Assembly (NCBI GenBank): GCA_030447505.1
Contig: JAUJOT010000010.1
Span: forward strand, 62,001-126,000
Length of the DNA: 64,000 nt
Direction: 5' to 3'
Origin: Solirubrobacteraceae bacterium
Lineage (GTDB): Bacteria; Actinomycetota; Thermoleophilia; Solirubrobacterales; Solirubrobacteraceae
The translations under genes and the position numbers were made by a program. Positions 18,206-26,005 of this stretch are shown piece after piece (the stretch's first letter is position 1; each line of letters starts with the position of its first letter). The notes under the pieces were generated by a model. The model searched no databases. It was given only the letters and a program-made list of their open reading frames with translations, and was not told the origin of the DNA.

Positions 18206-20732
18206 CGCGCTGCTGACCACGTCCGCCCACGAAGCAGTAGACGACGCCATCGTAGGCTCCGACGACCACGCTGTTACCGGAGACCGCGGGCGTCGAGGCC
18301 TGCCAGACGCCGGTCTCGAACGCCCAGCGCTCGGCGCCCGTGGCGCGGTCGAGCGCCATCAACCGCCCGTTCGTGGACCCGGTGTAGATCAGCTCTCCGG
18401 CGACGGTGGGCGACGCGAAGATGCCGCCGGCCGGCGTCACTTGGCGCCAGCGCTCCGCGCCCGTCGCGGCGTCGTGCGCCGCCACGCTGCCGTCCGGGTA
18501 GCCCATGTAGACGGTCCCGTCGGCCACGGCCGGGCTGGCCGGCGTGATCTCCGTGATGATCCGCGACGGGCCCGGGCTCTTGGTGCTCCACAACTGGTCG
18601 CCGGACGCCGCGCTGACGGTCGTCAGCAGTCCAGTCCGGAAGCCCACGTGCAGGCGGCCATCGGCCAGGGCCACGGTCGAGTGCATCCAGCTGCGCGTCT
18701 GCGGCCGCTTGCGCCAGACGGTCGCGGCGGTGGCATCGTCGAGTGCCGTCAGGTAACCCGACCCGGCGACGACGTAGACGCGGCCGCGGTCGACGGCCGG
18801 CGAGACGGCGTGGTAGGCGTCGCGCTCGAGCCGGGCCGTCCACAGCTCCCGGCCGCTGAGGCCGTCGAGCTTGACGAGGTAGGAGGACTCGCGCGTGGCA
18901 TAGCCCTGATAGACGGCGCCGCCGGCCACCGTCGGCGCGTGGTACATCTGCCCGCGCTGGACGCCGTCCTCCTCCACGGCGGTGACGTGACGCCAGCGCT
19001 CGCGCCCGGTCCCGGCGTCGACGGCGTGCAGTGTCCCCTTGATCGAGGCCGCGTAGACGATGCCGTCGGCCACCGCCGGCGACGACTGCACCATCGAGCT
19101 CGTCGGAAACCACCAGCGCCGCCGGCCATCGGAGTGCGCGAGCGCCAGCAGGCCGTTGTGGCGCTCGCCGTCGTCGTCGCGCACGCCGATGTAGACGGAC
19201 CCGTCGACCAGCGCCGGCGAGGAGGTCACGATCCGCCCGCCGGTCGGCTGCGCCCAGGCCAGCCGCAGATCATCGCCGGGAGCATCGGCAGCGACGCCGG
19301 CGTGGCGCGCGTCGACCTTGAACATCGCCCATGGGACGCCCGGCCGCGGCGCGGGCACGGGCTCCCCGACGGTGAAGCTCGACGACTGCTGCCACACGGC
19401 GTCCGTCTCGTCGGTCACCCGCAGCTCGAGCCGGTGCTTGCCGTGCCCCGCTCCCGACGGCTGCCAGGGCGCAGTCCAGGTCGCCCAGCCGCGACGGCGC
19501 AGCGGCCGCCACGCGCCGTCGTCGACGCGGAAGCTCACCGCGCGCGCCTCGCGCGCCGAGTCGAAGGCGTTCACGGCGATCTCCGTGTGCCCCGGGCCGA
19601 TCTCCGCGCCGGGCGCCGGATGCAGCGCCGTGACGCGCTTGTCGTAGTCAAACGGCCGGAACGGGATCGTCACGCGCTCGCGGCCCAGGCTCACGCGCCG
19701 GAAGCCCGGCGGCGTCTGGTCGTTGGTGTTGTGGCCGGTGGAGTTGGTCACCACCTGCGTCGCGCCGTCGATCGCGTCGTGCGAGACGTCGTTGACGTGC
19801 GTGTGCCCGGCCAGCACGAGCTGGGTGCCGTGGCGCTCGAGCAGCTCGAAGAACGGCGCGCCCTCCGCACGGCTCTCCGGCGTGTCCGCCGGATAGTGCA
19901 CCGAGGCGACGATCTTCTTGCCGCGCGCCGCCTCCAGATCCTCGCGCAGCCAGCTCAGCTGATCGGCCTGCGCGAAGCCGAGATAGCTCTCGAGCATCAC
20001 GTAGTGGCGGCCGCCATGGTCGAAGGAGTACCACTCCGGCCCGAGGTTGCGCCGGTAGGCGTCGATGCGCTCCGCGAAGCTCCCCGCGCGCGTGAGCTCG
20101 TGGTTGCCCGCCGCGGGGTAGATCGGCCGCACCGATCGCGCCGCGCCCTCCCCGTAGGCGTCGAACTCCGCCTGCGTCGCGTTGTGGACGAGGTCGCCGG
20201 AGATGATCAGGAACTCGGCGTCGGGCACGTCGTTGAGCTGACCCACCTGCGAGGCGAAGCGCGGGGCGTCCTCGGTGAGCGCATGCGCGCCGACCTGCAT
20301 GTCGGACATCAACAGGAACTCGTGCGGCCGCGGCGCCGCCCCGCGCGCCAGCGGCCGCAGGGCGAACTCGGCCGTGCGCTCCTCGCCCGCGGTCAGCTGG
20401 CCCAGATCGGCCCAGAAGCGCGGCGTCATCCAGCGATCCGGCGGCGCCTGATAGCCGCTTGGCGGCGTCACCGACACGAGGTCGGTCACCCGCCGCGCCG
20501 GGTCGATCGTCAGGCTGTAGCCACCGTCGCGGCCCGTCGTCGTCCCCACCGCCCCGTCCGAGACGCGCACGCCCTCCAGCGGCCGCTCGCCGGGGTCGCG
20601 CTGCCCGTCGCCGTCGGCGTCGGCGTAGACGGTGCCCGACACCACGGCGCGCTCCTGCGCCGCGGCGGGTGCCGCCAGCGCCAACATTGTCACGAGGGCC
20701 GCGAGCGCGGCCGTGGTCCTGGAAGTCGTCAC
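17874..20732 (-). CDS. Secreted metallophosphatase fused to a PQQ-type beta-propeller
   Basis: 952 residues from GTG at 20732 with AGGAGG upstream. Signal peptide 1-28; a B-repeat/prealbumin-like domain (DADGDGQRDPGE, about 38-50); calcineurin-type phosphoesterase (LLMSDMQVG, IISGDLVHN, AAGNHELTR, LAGHTHVND, about 130-360); a linker; and repeated PQQ-propeller blades with DAGTGRERW-like motifs (about 505-830). It probably hydrolyses extracellular phosphoesters. After YDGVVYCF (about residue 830) codon bias in this frame collapses while another frame becomes gene-like, so the last 120 residues are doubtful. Confidence 0.85.
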   Translation of the reverse strand: MTTSRTTAALAALVTMLALAAPAAAQERAVVSGTVYADADGDGQRDPGERPLEGVRVSDGAVGTTTGRDGGYSLTIDPARRVTDLVSVTPPSGYQAPPDRWMTPRFWADLGQLTAGEERTAEFALRPLARGAAPRPHEFLLMSDMQVGAHALTEDAPRFASQVGQLNDVPDAEFLIISGDLVHNATQAEFDAYGEGAARSVRPIYPAAGNHELTRAGSFAERIDAYRRNLGPEWYSFDHGGRHYVMLESYLGFAQADQLSWLREDLEAARGKKIVASVHYPADTPESRAEGAPFFELLERHGTQLVLAGHTHVNDVSHDAIDGATQVVTNSTGHNTNDQTPPGFRRVSLGRERVTIPFRPFDYDKRVTALHPAPGAEIGPGHTEIAVNAFDSAREARAVSFRVDDGAWRPLRRRGWATWTAPWQPSGAGHGKHRLELRVTDETDAVWQQSSSFTVGEPVPAPRPGVPWAMFKVDARHAGVAADAPGDDLRLAWAQPTGGRIVTSSPALVDGSVYIGVRDDDGERHNGLLALAHSDGRRRWWFPTSSMVQSSPAVADGIVYAASIKGTLHAVDAGTGRERWRHVTAVEEDGVQRGQMYHAPTVAGGAVYQGYATRESSYLVKLDGLSGRELWTARLERDAYHAVSPAVDRGRVYVVAGSGYLTALDDATAATVWRKRPQTRSWMHSTVALADGRLHVGFRTGLLTTVSAASGDQLWSTKSPGPSRIITEITPASPAVADGTVYMGYPDGSVAAHDAATGAERWRQVTPAGGIFASPTVAGELIYTGSTNGRLMALDRATGAERWAFETGVWQASTPAVSGNSVVVGAYDGVVYCFVGGRGQQRDAGRAVRRGGGRGAARVRPDAGAAHLPRQRGRRSSDVPVRVERRRTARSRSAYDPQDRLAAIRALAETAAKAAEGEPNPGGDTRRQRDERGEPQALRARRGRPLEPHRTP

Positions 20733-21071
20733 CGTCGTCCTCCTGTGAGTGGCTCGGGCGGCTAGGATCCGCGCGGCTACAGGCGCGCGTGTGACGATCC
20801 CGTTGCCGGCCGCGGCCGCGGTCGCGCCGGGCCGGCTGCGCGGCGCTCGTCGACGAGCTGGAACGCCGGCCCCGGATGTCGCGTCAATGGCGAGGGCATG
20901 GCCCGCCGCATCGAATCCACCCGAGGCGTGGGAGGTGGGAGCAAAACGACGTGATAACACTGGCGCCGCCACGGCGCAGCACGCTACGCGCGGCGGGCCG
21001 GTGACGGCCGGCGACCTCTATGTGAGCAGGCGATCGACTGGCGAGGATCGCCCTGAGCGAAAGCGAGACCC
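20733..21071. promoter_or_regulatory. Divergent intergenic region, partly duplicated at 34.54-34.68 kb
   Basis: No gene is seen on either strand. From about 20936 to the EEP start the sequence is clearly homologous to the leader of the truncated EEP copy at 34.54-34.68 kb, including GTGATAACAC/GTGATAGCAC and GAGCGAAAGCGAGA just before the start codon. AAAC (20944) and TAAC (20955) are 11 bp apart, a weak PHO-box-like pair. Confidence 0.45.
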
Positions 21072-21974
21072 GTGCGTGACCTGCGTCGTCCCGTCCTCAA
21101 GCAGCTCGCGCTCGCGATGCTGGCCGCAGCTTGCGTCGTCTCGCCGGCGCTGGCGTCCCCGGCTGCCGCGAGCACCCCGCATCCACCGGACCGAGCGCTG
21201 ACGGTCATGAGCTACAACGTTCATGTCGGCATCGGCGCCGACGGACGGCTCGACCTCCAGCGCACCGCCGACGCGATCCGCGACTCCGGCGCCGACGTCG
21301 TCGGCCTGCAGGAGGTCGACAGGCACTGGAGTGCCCGCTCGGAGTTCGAGGATCAGGCGCGGCTGCTCGCCAAGGAGCTGGGCATGCACTACTTCTTCGC
21401 GCCGATCTACAGCCTCGACCCGCTGCAGACCGGACAGCCGCGGCGGGAGTACGGCCTCGCGGTGCTCAGCAGGTATCCGATCGTCAAGGCCTACAACCAC
21501 GCGATCACGCGCCTCTCGACGCAGACCTCACCACCGGTCCTCGCGCCCGCCCTGGGCTTCGCGGAGGTCGTGCTGAACGTGCGCGGCGTGCCCCTGCACT
21601 TCTATGCGACGCACCTGGACTTCCGGCCCGACCCGACCGTTCGCCGGATCCAGGTCGACGAGATGCTCGCAATCATGGCCCAAGACGAAGGTCCCAAGGT
21701 GCTCGTCGGCGACCTCAACGCCCCGCCGGACGCTCCCGAGCTCGCGCGCCTGTGGACCGGCCTGGATGACGCATGGCAGCTGGCGGGCGAAGATGCCCCC
21801 GGCTTCACCTACTCGACCAGCAACCCTGTGAAGCGCATCGACTACGTCCTCGTCTCGCACGACGTCGAGGTCGACGAGACGCGTGTGCTGCGCACGGCGG
21901 CGTCCGACCACCTGCCGGTCGTCTCCGAGCTGCTTCTTCCCGGGGAGAGCGTTGGTGTCGGGCGGCGGCGCTGA
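21072..21974 (+). CDS. Secreted endonuclease/exonuclease/phosphatase (EEP) family hydrolase
   Basis: 300 residues, GTG at 21072 (the paralogous copy at 34.68 kb has ATG at this place). Signal peptide 1-33 ends at an alanine-rich site. The EEP core is complete: MSYNVHVG (Asn), VGLQEVDRH (metal Glu), FYATHLDF, VLVGDLNAPPD (Asp/Asn), RIDYVLVS, and ASDHLPVV (catalytic His). Such exported enzymes hydrolyse phosphodiesters or phosphomonoesters, perhaps sphingolipid- or inositol-type substrates. It heads the plus-strand phosphatase series, and its closest relative in the window is the deleted copy at 34.68 kb. Confidence 0.88.
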   Translation: MRDLRRPVLKQLALAMLAAACVVSPALASPAAASTPHPPDRALTVMSYNVHVGIGADGRLDLQRTADAIRDSGADVVGLQEVDRHWSARSEFEDQARLLAKELGMHYFFAPIYSLDPLQTGQPRREYGLAVLSRYPIVKAYNHAITRLSTQTSPPVLAPALGFAEVVLNVRGVPLHFYATHLDFRPDPTVRRIQVDEMLAIMAQDEGPKVLVGDLNAPPDAPELARLWTGLDDAWQLAGEDAPGFTYSTSNPVKRIDYVLVSHDVEVDETRVLRTAASDHLPVVSELLLPGESVGVGRRR

Positions 21975-22108
21975 CACGCGCGGCGGCGCCGACATGCGCG
22001 ACTCCATCCGCCGACGACGTGCTCGCGACCGGCCTGGGGGGTCGGAGGCGCTGACACCGGTACAGCCGACGTGAGCCGGTTCCCGCTCGCGCCGTAAGCT
22101 GCACCGCC

Positions 22109-22130
22109 GTTGACGACCGGGTAACACGGT
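22109..22130 (+). promoter_or_regulatory. Candidate PHO box (two 11-bp direct repeats)
   Basis: GTTGACGACCG and GGTAACACGGT are adjacent, with TGAC/TAAC cores exactly 11 bp apart, 43 bp upstream of the chimeric phosphatase. PhoP sites in Streptomyces are built of 11-bp direct repeats with a GTTCACC-like core. Confidence 0.45.
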
Positions 22131-22172
22131 TGTGGCGCGGGACTGGATGCTTCTCCGCATGAGTGTTCTGAT

Positions 22173-23467
22173 CTGAACACGACGCGCCGCGAGATCCTGG
22201 GGAGCGCGGCGCTCGCGGCGGGCGCCGTGCTGCTTCCCGTCGCTCCGGCGAGCGCGGACCCCCGCAGGCGGGCCAGAGCCGACCACGTGATCCTGATCGA
22301 CTGGGACGCCTTCGGCAGCGATCTGCTCGGCCGCGTGCCGATGCCCGCAGAACTTCGGCACCGAGCACCTTCCACACCGTTTCCAATCCGGCGCGTGCGT
22401 CGATGTCGACGGGCGCCTACCCCGAGATCCACGACAACGCCGCGTACTACTTCGATCCGTTCGCCAACCGCGCGCGCGGCCAGGAGCGCTTCCTGGCGGC
22501 CGAGACGATCGCCGAGGCGCTGGCGGCCGAGGGTCGCACGATCGCGTCGGTGCAGTGGTACATGGTCCAGAACCACGGGGTCAGATACGGCGATCCGGAG
22601 CACCTCTACGTGCAGCCCGGTGGCGACTTCGGCCGGCGCGTCGATGTCGCGATCGACATCCTCCACGGGCGCCCGGTCGACTCAGGCGGGCAGCAGATCA
22701 GCGTCCCGAAGATCCCGGACCTGCTGGCGGTCTACAGCGACGGCCCCGACTCTCTCGGGCATCGCCAGGGCGCCGAGTCGCCCGCGATGGCGGAGTTGCT
22801 GGAGAAGATGGACCGCGACCTCGGCCGGCTCGTGCAGGCCACCAAGGACGTCGGCATCTACGGCGAGACCGCGTTCATGCTGACCTCCGACCACGGCATG
22901 ACGAGCTGGAGCAAGACGCTGCTGCCGCAGGTCCTCGCCGCGATCTCCGCCGCCGGCTACCGCCCTGAGATCGTCACCCCGGGGCGCTCGCCCGCCGCCG
23001 ACACGGAAGTCGTGATCGTCCCCAACGCCGTCCGCCAGGGCGACATCACGCTGCGCGGCCGGGCCGCGACCGCGGACGGCCGGAAGGACGTGCGCGCCGC
23101 GCTCGAGTCGTTGTCTCCGACTCACATCAGCGAGGTGCTCGACGAGTCCGAGCACCGCGCCCTGCGTGCCAGCCGCAAGCTGGGCGACCTCAGCGCCGAG
23201 GCGCAGCCGCCGTACGGGTTCGCGCTCTCCGAGCCACCGGCCGGTGAGACGCGCGGCTCGCACGGCAGCCGCGCCGAGCTGCAGGTCCCCTTCCTGCTCT
23301 CCGGCGCCGGGATCCGCCGCGCCGTCAAGCCATCCGATCCCGTGCTGGTGGACGTTGCTCCGACGATCGCCGCGCTGCTCGGCACCCGTCCTCCCGGCGA
23401 GGCTCAGGGACGCGCGCTGCGCGAGGCGCTCGGGCCGGCGGCACCCCAACGCGCCGCCGGCCGCTGA
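22173..23467 (+). pseudogene. Chimeric alkaline-phosphatase-superfamily pseudogene
   Basis: The 5' part (22173-22360) encodes a Tat-type leader (RREILGSAALAAGAVLLP) and DHVILIDWDAFG, unlike the Sec leader of the intact paralogue at 45.43 kb. At 22364 the sequence switches abruptly to one nearly identical to that paralogue (STFHTVSNPARASMSTG onward) but in another frame, with about 45 bp of the intervening region missing. The C-terminal part is intact from MSTGAYPE to the stop and keeps YSDGPDSLGH and LTSDHGMT. It looks like a recombination or gene-conversion product; a functional phosphatase is unlikely. Confidence 0.8.
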
Positions 23468-23562
23468 GACCGGCTCAGGTGCGGGCTCGCGCGTCTCGCT
23501 CAGGCCCCATGGCTTGGCGTAGGGCCGCACGGCTTGCCGCGGCGGGTGGAAGGTCGCGGATC
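22364..23562 (+). repeat. 1.2-kb direct repeat, copy 1 (partner 45641-46842)
   Basis: From AGCACCTTCCACACCG through the phosphatase stop and into the tail of the convergent HD gene the sequence matches 45641-46842 with only a handful of substitutions seen by eye and one 3-base indel near the right end. Near identity against diverged flanks means a recent duplication or conversion. Confidence 0.95.
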
Positions 23563-24134
23563 GCTTCGAGCTCGAAGCGAAGCTGGGTGACAAGCGGGTG
23601 GTCGCCGAGCGCGCGCTCGAGCATCGCCAGGCTGCGCCAGTAGTGCGCGAGCTTTCGCCGCCCCTCATCGCTGGCGGCGAACGTCGGATCGCCAACCAGG
23701 CGGATCCTCAGCTCACGCACCTTCGACAGCTTGTCGGCGGCATAGATCTTCTTGGCCTCACAGTCACACGCAGCGACCTGCTCGCGCAGGGCGGACTTGC
23801 GTCGTTGCGCATCGTCGATGCGGTCATCCTCGGTCAAGCAGCACACGAGGTGCTCAACGGGAGCGCCAAATCGCAACTCGATCTCGTCACTCGTCGCGCC
23901 GGTCGCCTCCAGCGTGTCATGCAGGATCGCAGCCGCCGAGACCTCGTCGCTGCAACCGCACGAGCTCAGCAGCGACGCGACCTCGAGCGGATGCAAGATG
24001 AACGGCGCGCCATCGGCCTCGCGCCGGTGATCGCCATGCACGCGCAGCGCAAACCGCAAGGCGGCAAACGTCAGCGGCCGACGCCGCACGAACGTCGGCA
24101 CGCCCTGTAAGGCCCCCTCGCGAACGCTCCCCAT
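23475..24134 (-). CDS. HD-domain hydrolase of the RelA/SpoT-like (MESH1) group
   Basis: 219 residues, ATG at 24134. FILHPLEVASLL and AAILHDTLEATGAT give the HD metal site; EIELRFG and a CLTEDD segment follow as in (p)ppGpp hydrolase domains, and AADKLSKVRELR supplies the later Asp. No synthetase domain is present. The usual E-D pair after HDxxx is E-A here, so ppGpp hydrolysis may be altered. Its last 30 codons lie inside the 1.2-kb repeat and are also found, without the rest of the gene, at 46.75-46.84 kb. Convergent with the phosphatase pseudogene at 8 bp. Confidence 0.75.
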   Translation of the reverse strand: MGSVREGALQGVPTFVRRRPLTFAALRFALRVHGDHRREADGAPFILHPLEVASLLSSCGCSDEVSAAAILHDTLEATGATSDEIELRFGAPVEHLVCCLTEDDRIDDAQRRKSALREQVAACDCEAKKIYAADKLSKVRELRIRLVGDPTFAASDEGRRKLAHYWRSLAMLERALGDHPLVTQLRFELEAIRDLPPAAASRAALRQAMGPERDARART

Positions 24135-24214
24135 TCCAGATCGCTTTCCCTGCGCAACGCGAATCTAACGCACGCGATCAGGAGGAAAGCCGGCTCTCCC
24201 GAACGGCTTGCAGG

Positions 24215-24247
24215 GTCACAACCGTCGCGTAACCACCGGATAACGAG
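24215..24247 (+). promoter_or_regulatory. Candidate PHO box (three 11-bp direct repeats)
   Basis: CACAACCGTCG, CGTAACCACCG and GATAACGAGTC are contiguous, with CAAC/TAAC/TAAC cores exactly 11 bp apart, 51 bp upstream of the 5'-nucleotidase start. Confidence 0.6.
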
Positions 24248-24298
24248 TCGGGTCGAGGCGACACGTAGCGTGCGCCGGACGCGATCGAGAGAGGGAGC

Positions 24299-25852
24299 AT
24301 GTTGAGAGCACGACTGACGGTATCGACCGCGCTTGCCACGCTCGCACTGGCCGCGCCGGCGGCGCAGGCGGGCCCGTCATCGCAGGCCGAGCCGCAGGCG
24401 CAGCGGACGGTCGAAGTGCAGATCCTCGGGCTGAACGAGACGCACGGGCAGCTCGTGCCGCTGCGGCGCGAGGGTCGGCTGGCGGGCGGGGCCGCGACGC
24501 TGGCGGCGTATCTGGAGCGCGAGCAGGCCGAGAACCCGCGGCGCACGCTGATCCTGGACTCCGGCGACTTCATGCAGGGGCCGCCGATCTCGAGCTTCTT
24601 CGAGGGAGCCTCGACGGTGGAGGCGTTCAACGCGATCGGTGTCGACGCCGTCGCGGTCGGAAACCACGAGTTCGACTGGGGCCAGGACGCGCTGCAGGCC
24701 CGCATCGGCGAGGCGGAGTTCCCGTTCTTGGCGGTCAACGTCCGTGACGCGCAGACCGGCGAGCAGCCGGTCGGCATCAGCCCATACGTGATCGAGCGGC
24801 TGCGGGGCGTGAAGGTCGGTGTGATCGGCGTGGCCAATCCCGACACGAAGAACGTGACGCTGCCCGCCGCGACCGCGGGGCTGGAGTTCCTCGACCTGAA
24901 GGCGTCGGCCGAAGCCGTCAACGACGCGGTCGCGGAGCTGCGCCGTCGCAAGGTCGAGACGATCGTCGTCGCCGCCCACCAGGGACTGACCGCACCTTCC
25001 GAGGGGGCGCTCGCCGATCTCGTGCGAGGTCTGTCGCCCGAGGTCGACCTGGTGCTCGGCGGGCACATCCCGCTCGAGTTCAACACGAAGATCAACGCCA
25101 TCCCCGTGGTCCAGCCGTACGGCAACACGCGCGGCTACGCCGACGTCGTGCTGACCGTCGACCGCAAGACCAAGGACGTCGTCGCCGCCGACGCGCAGAC
25201 CGACGCCACCTGGGTCGACGCGATCGAGCCTGACCGCGAGGTCGCGACGATCGTCGAGCGCTACCAGGCCGAGTTGCGCGAGGCGCTCGGCAAGGTCGCC
25301 GGTGAGACCCGCAGCGCGATCACCCGCACCCGCGACGCCGAGTCGGAGATGGGCAACTTCGTCACGGACGCGATGCGCACCCACCTGCCCGGCGTGGACT
25401 TCGCGCTCACCAACGCCGGCGGCCTGCGCGCCGAGATCGACGCCGGGCCGATCACGCTGGAGGAGATCTACAGCGTCCTGCCGTTCAACAACACGCTCGT
25501 GCTGATGGACCTCACGGGCGCGCAGCTCCGCAGGGTGCTCGAGCAAGGCGCGGCCAGCCGCTACGGCGTCGTGCAGGTCTCCGGGCTGCGCTGGGCGTTC
25601 GACGCCGACGCGCCGTTCGGCAACCGCGTCACCCGCGTCACCCTGGCCGACGGCAGCCCGATCGACCCGAGCGCCACCTACCGGATCGCCACGAACAACT
25701 TCATGGCCTCCGGCGGCGATCAGTTCACGACGCTCATGCAGGGCGGCAACGTCGTCGACACCGGCGTCAACCTCGTCGACACCGTCGTCGGCCTGCTCGA
25801 GCGCAGCTCACCGGTCGACCCGGAGGTCGAGGGACGTCTGACGATCGAGTAG
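24299..25852 (+). CDS. Secreted 5'-nucleotidase / 2',3'-cyclic phosphodiesterase (UshA-like)
   Basis: 517 residues, ATG at 24299 behind GAGGGAGC. Signal peptide 1-23. N-terminal metallophosphatase: LNETHGQL, LDSGDFMQGPP, VGNHEFDWG, AAHQG, LGGHIPLEF; C-terminal nucleotide-binding domain: NAGGLRAEIDAG, ITLEEIYSVLPFNNTL, ASGGDQF. It releases phosphate from nucleotides outside the cell. In the first motif the usual metal-binding Asp (ND-HG in UshA) is Glu, which may change metal preference. A PHO-like box lies upstream and a perfect hairpin downstream, so it is probably monocistronic. Confidence 0.9.
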   Translation: MLRARLTVSTALATLALAAPAAQAGPSSQAEPQAQRTVEVQILGLNETHGQLVPLRREGRLAGGAATLAAYLEREQAENPRRTLILDSGDFMQGPPISSFFEGASTVEAFNAIGVDAVAVGNHEFDWGQDALQARIGEAEFPFLAVNVRDAQTGEQPVGISPYVIERLRGVKVGVIGVANPDTKNVTLPAATAGLEFLDLKASAEAVNDAVAELRRRKVETIVVAAHQGLTAPSEGALADLVRGLSPEVDLVLGGHIPLEFNTKINAIPVVQPYGNTRGYADVVLTVDRKTKDVVAADAQTDATWVDAIEPDREVATIVERYQAELREALGKVAGETRSAITRTRDAESEMGNFVTDAMRTHLPGVDFALTNAGGLRAEIDAGPITLEEIYSVLPFNNTLVLMDLTGAQLRRVLEQGAASRYGVVQVSGLRWAFDADAPFGNRVTRVTLADGSPIDPSATYRIATNNFMASGGDQFTTLMQGGNVVDTGVNLVDTVVGLLERSSPVDPEVEGRLTIE

Positions 25853-25862
25853 GACCTGGCCT

Positions 25863-25891
25863 GGCCGGGGCGGCCGCAAGCCGCCCCGGCC
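25863..25891 (+). terminator. Perfect 12-bp GC hairpin after the 5'-nucleotidase
   Basis: GGCCGGGGCGGC at 25863-25874 pairs perfectly with GCCGCCCCGGCC at 25880-25891 around a 5-base loop, 10 bases after the stop. There is no T-tract, as is common for high-GC actinobacterial terminators. Confidence 0.7.
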
Positions 25892-25927
25892 CAGCGCCGA
25901 TCGAGGCACTGCCGGCTTTCCTGCCGC

Positions 25928-25949
25928 GTTCACCGTTCGACAACCCGCC
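25928..25949 (+). promoter_or_regulatory. Candidate PHO box (two 11-bp direct repeats)
   Basis: GTTCACCGTTC followed by GACAACCCGCC, cores 11 bp apart; the first unit contains GTTCACC, the core known for Streptomyces PhoP. It lies 56 bp upstream of the phoD-like start. Confidence 0.55.
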
Positions 25950-26005
25950 GCCGGGCCGATCCTGCGATCAATCGCCTCCTCAGCACAGCGAAGCGGAGGC
26001 GGCAG

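Noticed and set aside
17283-20765. Very long plus-strand open frame (1160 codons) opposite the metallophosphatase and DAHP synthase
   Set aside because: Arg/Ala/Pro-rich low-complexity translation with no motif; typical antisense shadow of high-GC genes whose sense strand has clear domains.
24377-25546. 389-codon minus-strand frame inside the 5'-nucleotidase
   Set aside because: His/Asp/Arg-rich, no recognisable motif, fully antisense to a well-supported gene.
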